Assembly: GCF_000765145.1 (NCBI RefSeq)
Contig: NZ_JMGA01000046.1
Span: 1 to 64,000 of the forward strand
Direction of reading: 5' to 3'
DNA from: Desulfosporosinus sp. HMP52
GTDB taxonomy: Bacteria > Bacillota > Desulfitobacteriia > Desulfitobacteriales > Desulfitobacteriaceae
DNA length: 64,000 bases
The position numbers and the translations under genes were made by a program. The notes beneath the pieces were generated by a model that searched no databases, was not told where the DNA came from, and was given only the letters and a program-made list of their open reading frames with translations. The first letter of the stretch is position 1. Each line of letters starts with the position of its first letter. Positions 17,516 to 24,723 of the stretch are shown piece by piece.

Positions 17516-18475
17516 ATGAAAAAGTTCGCATTCTTATTAGCATTAGTTTTAATTATGGTTAGTTCAATTGCAGCAGGTACTTTGGCTATGTACACCGTTT
17601 CTATTGATACCTTAGCTAAAGGAAGTGTGGTTGCCAAAGAGTTCATTTTTGTTGGGGAAGGAACAGACAGCTTTCAGGAAGGACTAAAAATTGCTCCTTC
17701 AGAGACGGCCCATTGGAAGTTTAAGGTTAAGAACTACGAAAACCATATTGTCTCTGAAACGGATATCTATTATAAACTAACTTTTAATGTACAGGCTTTG
17801 CCAGGTAAAAATGCCATAGAACCTTTGACTGTCACAGTCAAGGATCTCAATGGCATAGTGCTTAACAGTGTCACAGGAGTTGGGACTTTTGACGTTTTAG
17901 GCCAATTTTCACTTGCAGTGAATGGTCAAGAACGGGACTTCTTAGTGGAAGTGAACTGGCCGACAGAAGGAAGTTCTGACATTAATTATGCTGGCATCAA
18001 CTTTGGATCAATGATCAACGTAGATGCTATTGCTTCCCAGATTCCGTTAAAAGCTACTGACCCGGATCCAGTTCCACCCCAAGTCAGCGTCCGCTATGAA
18101 ACTACAGTTCCGTGGCAAAATGGTCAAAGTGGCAATTACCAATACGAATATAAGGTAACAATTACTAATAATTCTACAGAGCCTATCTACAATTGGAGTA
18201 TAGCCTTTAACCTCCCCACAGATAAACTGACCAGTGCTTGGAGCAATGCCAAGCTGGTATCTGATACACCAAAGGGATACTACAAATTCCTCAATCCCGG
18301 CTATAATAATCAATTAACAGATAGTATATTGCCTGGGAAAAGCGTATCCTTCCGAGGCCCTGCTAAAGGAATGGGTACTGAGGCAATCCGTTCAATTGTT
18401 GTAGGTGGAAGCAATATAACTGATCTAACAAACGTAGATTTATTGTGTCAATTTGGAAAGGCATCTCTAAATTAG
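17516..18475 (+). CDS. Camelysin/TasA-like secreted protein with CBM2-like C-terminal domain
   Basis: A 319-residue protein with a SipW-type signal peptide (MKKFAFLLALVLIMVSSIAA, then GTLAMYT). Residues about 25-180 form a camelysin/TasA-like beta domain closely related to the second copy at 18711. After a proline-rich linker (DPDPVPP, about 183-190) comes a domain with the N-x-x-W, SAW and LPGKS-type spacing of family 2 cellulose-binding modules. It is probably a surface fibre or matrix subunit that also binds a carbohydrate. GAGGTGATAT precedes the ATG. It heads a run that includes the dedicated peptidase. The CBM assignment rests on pattern only. Confidence 0.75.
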   Translation: MKKFAFLLALVLIMVSSIAAGTLAMYTVSIDTLAKGSVVAKEFIFVGEGTDSFQEGLKIAPSETAHWKFKVKNYENHIVSETDIYYKLTFNVQALPGKNAIEPLTVTVKDLNGIVLNSVTGVGTFDVLGQFSLAVNGQERDFLVEVNWPTEGSSDINYAGINFGSMINVDAIASQIPLKATDPDPVPPQVSVRYETTVPWQNGQSGNYQYEYKVTITNNSTEPIYNWSIAFNLPTDKLTSAWSNAKLVSDTPKGYYKFLNPGYNNQLTDSILPGKSVSFRGPAKGMGTEAIRSIVVGGSNITDLTNVDLLCQFGKASLN

Positions 18476-18516
18476 AGGCCTTATTAAATCTCTCAATGAT
18501 GCTGAGGAGGGAGGAT

Positions 18517-18657
18517 ATGAGAAAAAAGATTCTTTTGATACTTGCCTTAAGCGCTGTACTGTTTGTTTCTCTTACCGTTGGTACTCTATCCAGCTATACA
18601 TCGGTTTCAAGCTTCGGTATTAGTATTTATTCGGATTTAGATAAAGCCAAGAACTAA
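18517..18657 (+). CDS. 46-residue SipW-signal-peptide-like micro-protein
   Basis: ATG at 18517 follows a very strong GAGGAGGGAGG site. The peptide is MRKKILLILALSAVLFVSL followed by TVGTLSSYTS and a short hydrophilic tail ending DKAKN. It therefore consists of little more than a SipW-type signal peptide and about 20 residues, lying between two full camelysin-like genes. It may be a decoy, a minimal secreted peptide, or the 5' remnant of a third camelysin gene. The strong ribosome binding site favours expression. Confidence 0.6.
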   Translation: MRKKILLILALSAVLFVSLTVGTLSSYTSVSSFGISIYSDLDKAKN

Positions 18658-18710
18658 ATTTTAAAATTTTCTTAAGTACCTTAATCAAATTTATAATTGG
18701 AGGCTAAATA

Positions 18711-19241
18711 ATGAAAAAGGCACTAACAACTATTGCACTTGTACTGATTTTATCAACATCTGTGATCGCAGGGACTCTAGCAATGTATACTACAACTATT
18801 GATAACCTTGCTGAAGGCAGCGTTGTTGCCAAAGAATTTGTCTTAGTAGAAGGAGGTACGGATACCTTTGAGAAAAATGTAAAAATTGCTCCAGCTGAAA
18901 CAGTGGATTGGCAGTTTAGTGTGAAAAACTATGATGGCGCGATAATAAGTGAGACAGCGATGGATGTCAATTATACTGTTGATGTTGTTGCAGAAGATGG
19001 AAAAAGCGTGATTGCTCCCTTAGAAGTAAGTATCAAAGATGCCGATGGTCAAGTTGTTGGAGGTTTAACCTCAAACGGCAAAATTGAATTCTCTGATGAA
19101 TTTGACTTGGATGCAAGCGGTCAGGAAAAAGTTTACACTGTATCTTTGAACTGGCCAAGTAATGATAATGCTGATAAAACCTACGCTGGGGCTGGTTATG
19201 GTACAGCGGTTAAAGTATCAGTGACGGGAACTCAAAAATAA
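18711..19241 (+). CDS. Camelysin/TasA-like secreted protein
   Basis: A 176-residue protein with a SipW-type signal peptide (MKKALTTIALVLILSTSVIA, GTLAMYT) and a single camelysin/TasA-like domain; residues AEGSVVAKEFVLVEGGTD match the first copy. TasA forms biofilm amyloid-like fibres in Bacillus after processing by SipW, and the sipW-like gene lies 180 bp downstream. The protein lacks the C-terminal domain of the 17516 copy, so it looks like the basic fibre subunit. A TTGGAGG site precedes the ATG. The exact structure it builds is unknown. Confidence 0.78.
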   Translation: MKKALTTIALVLILSTSVIAGTLAMYTTTIDNLAEGSVVAKEFVLVEGGTDTFEKNVKIAPAETVDWQFSVKNYDGAIISETAMDVNYTVDVVAEDGKSVIAPLEVSIKDADGQVVGGLTSNGKIEFSDEFDLDASGQEKVYTVSLNWPSNDNADKTYAGAGYGTAVKVSVTGTQK

Positions 19242-19306
19242 CCTGCCACCAATTTTCATCTCCATATGATGAAATTATTCTATTGTGTATAACGAAATAG
19301 AAAAAT

Positions 19307-19348
19307 CAGAAACAGTGTACGACAATATAAACTCGTACACTGTTTCTG
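19307..19348 (+). terminator. Terminator between camelysin gene and sipW
   Basis: A perfect 14-bp stem (CAGAAACAGTGTAC / GTACACTGTTTCTG) is followed by TTTGTTG. It would let the abundant structural proteins be made in excess of the peptidase. Confidence 0.75.
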
Positions 19349-19424
19349 TTTGTTGTTCTATAGGCTATAGCTCTGATTTTTTACCTGAGGATAGGGCATA
19401 ATAGGTGAAAGAGGGTTGGAATTT

Positions 19425-19970
19425 ATGACGCCTACAAAGTATACGACACAAGAACAAATAGAGGCAATGCGCAAAGAAATTCTCCAGGAAAAGCAGAAGT
19501 TATTAAATATTTCTGAAAGTAAAAAGTCATACCGAGGCTGGCGACCGCAAGGGAAGCAGATAATTAGATCCGTCAGTGGAGCTATATTTTTAGGGGTTAG
19601 TTTATTATTAGTTTGGTCGATTATATCAATTCAAATGACAAAAAGCAGGGGCGAAATCCCTAATGTCTTAGGATTTCAGCTTTTTGCTATTGAATCAGGC
19701 AGTATGGAACCTACTCTGGAAATCGGGGCTGTAATTGTCAGTCGGACTCCTAAGAATGATGGAAGTGCTTTAAGAGTAAATGACATTGTTACCTTCAAAA
19801 CCTTGTCTGAGGCTGTGGTTACCCATCGGGTCGTTGAGGTTATTGATAATGAAAATGGCAGTAAAGCTTATCGCACAAAGGGAGATAACCCTAAAAATTC
19901 GGTTGATCAGGAACTTCTTACTCCGAACAGAGTGATCGGAGTATTTGTTGCTAAAATACCCTTAACATAA
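19425..19970 (+). CDS. sipW: SipW-type (ER-type) signal peptidase I
   Basis: The start at 19425 is chosen because AAGAGGG lies 9 nt upstream; a TTG at 19416 touches it. The 181-residue protein has an N-terminal cytoplasmic region, one helix near 50-70, and then the ER-type signal peptidase motifs SGSMEPTL (S93), VVTHRVVEV (H134) and TKGDNPKNSVD (aspartates near 154 and 161). The Ser-His pair instead of Ser-Lys marks it as SipW-like. It ends soon after the last motif, without the C-terminal helix of Bacillus SipW. It should cleave the camelysin-like precursors upstream. Confidence 0.88.
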   Translation: MTPTKYTTQEQIEAMRKEILQEKQKLLNISESKKSYRGWRPQGKQIIRSVSGAIFLGVSLLLVWSIISIQMTKSRGEIPNVLGFQLFAIESGSMEPTLEIGAVIVSRTPKNDGSALRVNDIVTFKTLSEAVVTHRVVEVIDNENGSKAYRTKGDNPKNSVDQELLTPNRVIGVFVAKIPLT

Positions 19971-20039
19971 AATTTTTAGTATTTGCCAACTGCACTATAT
20001 CCTTGCTCTCTAAAGAAAATATTGGCGGGGAGAAGTAAC

Positions 20040-21005
20040 ATGGAACATGGCCCGGAAAATATTGTATTAATGGAAAATGTCTCATCTGTGGAACATTTTT
20101 TGGTTAACGGAGGGAAATCTCGAAGAGTACTGGACGATATTAACCTGGTGATAAATAGGGCGGAAAAATGGGGTATTAAAGGGACTTCCGTGTTTGAAAT
20201 TAAGTTGCTTCTAGAAATCATCGCAAATATTAGACCCTATGACAAAGGGAAATGTGTTTTGATTGAACGTGGCATGATGAGGCATAAAAGGGTAATATTG
20301 AAGCACGTTTTTTATATCGGAAGCTCAGATATGCTTTACAATAATATGAATGTACTGGAATATCTAATGTTTGCAACTGCTAAGTCTAAGGTCAATAAGG
20401 TTTTGCTGCAAGAAGAGATTTTTGAATACCTTATAGAAATCGGTCTAGGGCATCTATCTTTGACGCCGAACCATATGTTGAATAGAGAGGAAAAAGCTGT
20501 AATCACTTTGATCGCTGCAGCCTATTCAGACAGTCTAATAATTGTATTTAATCTACCTGAATATGAATGGGATGAGGTGCTTATTAAAGCAGTTGCTGAA
20601 ATAGCAAAATTTATAAGAAAACAAGAAAAAACTCTAATTCTCTCTACTCAAAACTCTCTTATGATAGAAAAAGCTTGTTCCCATACAGCAATAATCAAAG
20701 ATGGAAGATTGATATACAGTGGCAGTGTGGAGAATTTACGAATGACCTATGACAAGATTGAAGTTATTATTCGGGACAGAACTGCAAAAAGCATGCTGGA
20801 AAAACTCAATGGAATTCTCCCGGGTTATAATTTGGTCGCGAAAGAAGACAGGCTATTTATTAGGAGTGAAGGCTCAGAATTCAATGAGCCTGGGGAAATT
20901 CACAAAAAAATTATCGAGTCGGGATTCATTCCCGATTCTATAGAGATAAATCCGAAAACAGTTGAGAATGCCTACGAGGAGCTAATCCTAAAGAATGATT
21001 TATAA
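20040..21005 (+). CDS. Degenerate ABC-type ATPase (pseudo-ATPase)
   Basis: The start at 20040 follows GGGGAGAAG. The 321-residue protein aligns with ABC-2 type ATP-binding subunits over its whole length, ending in the usual C-terminal extension, but every catalytic motif has decayed. Walker A reads GIKGTSVFEI (residues 45-54, no GKS/T). The Q-loop region reads FYIGSS. The signature reads LNREEK (146-151). Walker B reads LIIVFNLPE (165-173), and the H-loop histidine is glutamine (Q203). It cannot be expected to hydrolyse ATP. It overlaps the next gene by 11 bp, which encodes an ABC-2-like permease, so the pair keeps transporter organisation. Confidence 0.7.
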   Translation: MEHGPENIVLMENVSSVEHFLVNGGKSRRVLDDINLVINRAEKWGIKGTSVFEIKLLLEIIANIRPYDKGKCVLIERGMMRHKRVILKHVFYIGSSDMLYNNMNVLEYLMFATAKSKVNKVLLQEEIFEYLIEIGLGHLSLTPNHMLNREEKAVITLIAAAYSDSLIIVFNLPEYEWDEVLIKAVAEIAKFIRKQEKTLILSTQNSLMIEKACSHTAIIKDGRLIYSGSVENLRMTYDKIEVIIRDRTAKSMLEKLNGILPGYNLVAKEDRLFIRSEGSEFNEPGEIHKKIIESGFIPDSIEINPKTVENAYEELILKNDL

Positions 21006-22398
21006 AAATAGCTATTTTAAAAAAGAACTTCGCCAGGCCTATACGGAAAATAAAATTAGCACAAACCGAAAAATAGCTTTTGCTGTCTTTCTGGGGCTTT
21101 TTTCCTTTGCCCTTTACTTTGTTTTTCAGACCCTCCAGGAAAGTGTACTTTCCGATGTGGTTCCCGAGATAATGCAACCCAGTTTTTTCTCGACTATTTA
21201 CCTTTACATTCATATAGTCATTGCCTTTATTATCAGTTACTTCATCCTCTATTATGACTATCTTTTTTTTGCGGAGATCAGGAAAAACTCCTGGTATCTG
21301 CTTATTCAAATGGGCTATAATCCTGTGATCATGTTTTTCTCCAAGTTGTTTGCCTTAATGTACTCTGTCATATTGATATATACTGTTGGCTTTATAGTAA
21401 CAATAATTCTGACCTTTCTTTTAAAATACACCTTCATATTGGCTTATCTGCCGACGCTCTACTTAGTAGGCTTAGCAGATTTGTTACTCATTACGATCCT
21501 TTCAATGACCTTTTCACTTTATGCCAAAACTGTTCTTAACGGTCGGTACTGGACTTTTTTTACAGCCGTCCTTGTATTTGTTCTAAAAACAGCTTTAGGA
21601 CAGTATCCTATAATCTCCAATCGCGTGTACATGCAGAACTTCTCTACGCTGTTCAATCTGCAGCTTTCAGGGTATTGGCTGGTCGGCTCTGGGATCATAA
21701 TAACCTGCGGTTTAATATGTCTTTTTAGGAGTAGAAATATTGCTAAATACTATAACTTGGCTCCTGATCCTGACATCCTGCCTTTAGATATGGAACTTGT
21801 TGAAATTGATTCAATAACTGGCAAACAAAAAGTAATTAGCATCAAAGTTAAAAAGGGTTGGCGTGGGCGAATTCTCGATACAGTAACTACTTTATTGCTC
21901 ATCGTTTTCATATGTGTAGCATTAGCTATTAATGTATTCATTATTGTGATTAATGCTTCTACACCAGGGCAAGAAGTTAGTATACGCGGGGTGATTCCTT
22001 TTGTGTTCAGTTCTAGCACAATGGAACCGGAAATTGAGATTAACGATTTGACGTACTTTCAAAAAATTGATGCCCAATACCAGATAGAGGAGGGACAGAT
22101 TATCCTGTTTGAGGAAAATAATTTGCTCTATGTAGAACGGGTAGTCTCCAAAACGGATAATCAATTGATTGTAGATATTGATTATTATCCTCCCATGTCT
22201 CAGATTGGGGCTATGAAAAAATCAATTAACCGACAAGCGGTGCATGGCCTATACAGCGGAAGAAACCGCTGGCTTGGGGCTTTGATTCTCTTTGCCAATA
22301 CAATTGTAGGAAGGATTCTTTTCTTGCTGGTTCCAGCCGTGCTGTTATTTTATCAGGGCCAAGTTTATAGGTATTTTAGAAAAGACAAGAGTATCTGA
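20995..22398 (+). CDS. ABC-2-like permease fused to a signal-peptidase-like domain
   Basis: A 467-residue membrane protein. Residues 25-245 contain about six hydrophobic segments in ABC-2 permease style. A cytoplasmic linker (250-290) leads to another helix (about 295-320) and then a domain patterned on SipW: VIPFVFSSSTMEPEIEINDL (333-352), EEGQIILFEE and LLYVERVVSK, ending in a final helix (about 425-452). In real signal peptidases the residue before Met-Glu-Pro is serine and the second motif is THRVV; here they are threonine (T342) and glutamate (E381). The domain is thus probably catalytically dead. ATG at 20995 overlaps the pseudo-ATPase gene. Confidence 0.65.
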   Translation: MIYKNSYFKKELRQAYTENKISTNRKIAFAVFLGLFSFALYFVFQTLQESVLSDVVPEIMQPSFFSTIYLYIHIVIAFIISYFILYYDYLFFAEIRKNSWYLLIQMGYNPVIMFFSKLFALMYSVILIYTVGFIVTIILTFLLKYTFILAYLPTLYLVGLADLLLITILSMTFSLYAKTVLNGRYWTFFTAVLVFVLKTALGQYPIISNRVYMQNFSTLFNLQLSGYWLVGSGIIITCGLICLFRSRNIAKYYNLAPDPDILPLDMELVEIDSITGKQKVISIKVKKGWRGRILDTVTTLLLIVFICVALAINVFIIVINASTPGQEVSIRGVIPFVFSSSTMEPEIEINDLTYFQKIDAQYQIEEGQIILFEENNLLYVERVVSKTDNQLIVDIDYYPPMSQIGAMKKSINRQAVHGLYSGRNRWLGALILFANTIVGRILFLLVPAVLLFYQGQVYRYFRKDKSI

Positions 22399-22448
22399 AA
22401 AAAGCATCAAGATTTCTGCCATAATCGGCTAGAATCTCGATGCTTTTT
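22398..22448. terminator. Bidirectional terminator between the permease fusion and the RidA gene
   Basis: An imperfect long stem (AAAAAGCATC...AGATTT with AGAATCT...GATGCTTTTT) has A- and T-runs on both sides. Confidence 0.75.
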
Positions 22449-22522
22449 CATTTGAGTTGTTAAAAGGTGGAAGTTGACTCAATTATCATTAAGATCGTTC
22501 CTGTATTTCAAACAAATGCCTG

Positions 22523-23794
22523 TTATGCCTTGGGAGGTGTTCCTTCAGCGTTTGATACAACTGCATCGATTTGGACTAATGCATCTTTAGGTAAAGCTGA
22601 TACGCCAACTATTCTTCGTGCAGGAACGCCACTTGGGAAGAATGTTGTGTAAATTTCGTCTACAGCATTAATATCTGCGATATTTTTAAGGAAGATATTT
22701 ACTTTAACCACATCGTCCAAAACGTGGTCGACACTTTCTACAATTGCCTTGAGATTTTTTAAGCACTGTCCAGCCTGCTCTTTTACACCACCAGCTACCA
22801 TTTCGCCAGTTTGTGGGTCTAGTGGTAATTGAGCTGAAATATGATTGTAATGAGAAAAAGCTACAGTTTGTGTATAGAGAGAACTTTTGGGTGCATTTTC
22901 CGTATTATTTGCTTCTATGATGAGTCCATGCCTGTCTTCAACAGCTTGTGGGGGGGTACCATCTCCGTGTGACACCACTGCTTCAATTTGAACCAAAGCA
23001 CCCATAGGTAAAGCTGAAGCTGGAACTATTGTCCGTGCAGGGACATAGGCTACAGCCCTGGCGATACCCGAGTCAGGGAAGAATGTTGTGTAAACTTCAT
23101 TTACGGCTTCAATATCCGAGAGGTTTTTGAGGAAGATATTAATTTTAACAATATCGTCAAAAGGAACGTCGATACTTTCTAAAATTGCCTTGATATTCTT
23201 TAGGCACTGGCCAGTCTGCTCTTTTACACCACCGGCTACCACTCTACCGGATTTCGGATCGATAGGTAATTGAGCTGTAAGATTATTGTAATGAGAAAAA
23301 GCTACAGCTTGCGTAGATAGAGGACATGTCGGCGCATTAGCCGTGTTATTTGTAAGCTTGATGAGGTCCCCTGCTTGTGGTGCGTTTGGAATTGTACCTT
23401 CACCGTTTGAAACAAGCGCCTCAATTTGCACTAAAGCATCCATAGGCAAATCTGCAACTGCGACATTCGTCCGTGTAGGAACATAGCCTGGGAAGAATGT
23501 TTTATAAACTTCGTCTACAGCATCAATATCTTTGATATTCTTAACGAATACAGTGATTCTAACAACATCGCTCATAACATGGTCGATGCTTTCTACAATT
23601 GCTTTAATATTTTTAAAGCATTGTTCAGCCTGCTCTTTTGCACCACCAGCCACCAACTTGCCAGATTTTGGATCGATGGGTAATTGAGCTGAAAGATTAT
23701 TGTAATGAGAGAAAGCTACAGTTTGTGAACATGGACCGATACCTTTTGGAGCATTTTCCGTATTTCTTGCTAATACTGCGTTATAGTTGCTCAT
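22523..23794 (-). CDS. Triple RidA/YjgF-domain protein
   Basis: A 423-residue protein made of three tandem RidA (YjgF/YER057c) domains, about residues 1-135, 140-285 and 290-423. Each begins NTENAP/NNTANAP-like, has FSHYNN..AQLP.DP and ends with the conserved arginine motif P-x-R (VPTRT, VPART, VPARR) and QIEA/QIDA. RidA normally forms homotrimers with active sites between subunits, hydrolysing reactive enamine/imine intermediates of PLP enzymes. This gene would make the trimer in one chain. Domain 1 keeps the IGP-x-SQ loop, while domains 2 and 3 lack it. It lies alone on the minus strand between two plus-strand genes. Confidence 0.88.
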   Translation of the reverse strand: MSNYNAVLARNTENAPKGIGPCSQTVAFSHYNNLSAQLPIDPKSGKLVAGGAKEQAEQCFKNIKAIVESIDHVMSDVVRITVFVKNIKDIDAVDEVYKTFFPGYVPTRTNVAVADLPMDALVQIEALVSNGEGTIPNAPQAGDLIKLTNNTANAPTCPLSTQAVAFSHYNNLTAQLPIDPKSGRVVAGGVKEQTGQCLKNIKAILESIDVPFDDIVKINIFLKNLSDIEAVNEVYTTFFPDSGIARAVAYVPARTIVPASALPMGALVQIEAVVSHGDGTPPQAVEDRHGLIIEANNTENAPKSSLYTQTVAFSHYNHISAQLPLDPQTGEMVAGGVKEQAGQCLKNLKAIVESVDHVLDDVVKVNIFLKNIADINAVDEIYTTFFPSGVPARRIVGVSALPKDALVQIDAVVSNAEGTPPKA

Positions 23795-24061
23795 GATAGT
23801 ATTCCCCTTTATGATAAATTTTCAATAGTATCTTTGTGTATATTTTAAGTTACTATCGGCTTGCCAATATCATATCTACAGACTTATCCCTTCAAAACAT
23901 GCGCTACATTCCTGTTCTGTACTTTATCAATTAAAAATGTATAACTGAACTGATCTGGTATTATCTTGCTTTTCAATTAGCATAATCTCAGTACATTTTT
24001 GGAGTAGTTTTATAAGGAAGTGCTAAATTCTAAAAATGTTCTAATAAATATAAGAGCACGT

Positions 24062-24492
24062 AATGATTTACCTAACACCAGTATAGATCGCTAATTACCT
24101 AACTAGAATCTTCCGACCATAATCAAGCAGGTTACCACCCATACTAATGATTCGTTCGACCTTACAAGATATCTACCCAGCCATACACAACCTCTCGGCT
24201 GTATATAACCGATCTTCTTACACATGCATATATCTAACGACATATGGTTGAGTAAGAACCTTCTCAACACCCGGTAAAATCTTAGCTCGACCCATTACGA
24301 TAAGTCAGAACCCTAAAACAATCAGACTAGACTGCCATAAAGCCCTTTTCCCACCACTAAAAGATCTTCCCTCTGACTATATACAAGCGTTTTACCACCT
24401 GCATATAATCTTTGGCCGACCCACATACACCCGACTAAGAGCATATATAAATCTTGGCTCAACCATTACGTACCCTTATGAACCTAGTATGG
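24062..24492. repeat. Degenerate tandem array with ~43-bp period
   Basis: Starting points of similar units lie at about 24107, 24149, 24189, 24230, 24278, 24320, 24363, 24407 and 24450, i.e. 40-48 bp apart. The first half of each resembles AATCTTxGCCGACCCATA and the second half ACAAGC-TTTTACCACC-CATA. The last five are clearest. The plus strand is very poor in G and no frame is open across it. The function is unknown: candidates are a decayed minisatellite, protein-binding sites in phase with four helical turns, or a structured transcript from the minus strand. Confidence 0.55.
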
Positions 24493-24619
24493 CTTTTTTG
24501 CAGAGCTTTATTCTGGTAACTTTAGGTAACTATCATTAATAGATATCGAGATATCCCATAAGTCATTATTGTTTCTTCGGCTAATGCTTACATACAACAC
24601 CCTAAAAGTTTTTCGCCAT

Positions 24620-24648
24620 TGATATTCTTATAGAATATGGCTATAATA
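24620..24648 (+). promoter_or_regulatory. Sigma-A promoter of the Y-family polymerase gene
   Basis: TTGATA at 24620-24625 and TATAAT at 24643-24648 are separated by 17 bp, close to the vegetative consensus. Confidence 0.75.
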
Positions 24649-24650
24649 GG

Positions 24651-24662
24651 AACACTAGTTCG
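24651..24662 (+). promoter_or_regulatory. SOS box (LexA/DinR operator)
   Basis: GAACACTAGTTC matches the Gram-positive SOS box GAAC-N4-GTTC exactly. It begins 3 bp after the -10 element, where LexA binding would block transcription, implying DNA-damage induction of the polymerase downstream. Confidence 0.8.
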
Positions 24663-24723
24663 TATGAAAGGGAATAAATGTACTACTGAATATTGAGAGG
24701 CCAAAAAATAGGTGGTGTAAACA

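Larger units (their letters stand above)
23795..24723. other. 929-bp gene-free region before the SOS-regulated polymerase
   Basis: No convincing reading frame is present. It holds the promoter of the RidA gene (minus strand, near 23800-23900), a phased degenerate repeat array (24062-24492) and the promoter with SOS box of the polymerase gene (24620-24662). Confidence 0.75.

Noticed and set aside
22467-22652. 61-codon plus-strand frame opposite the RidA gene
   Set aside because: It overlaps the end of the RidA gene on the opposite strand and has no clear site upstream.
24062-24492. CRISPR array
   Set aside because: The repeat units are only partly similar, about 43 bp apart with no constant repeat or distinct spacers, and no cas gene is present.
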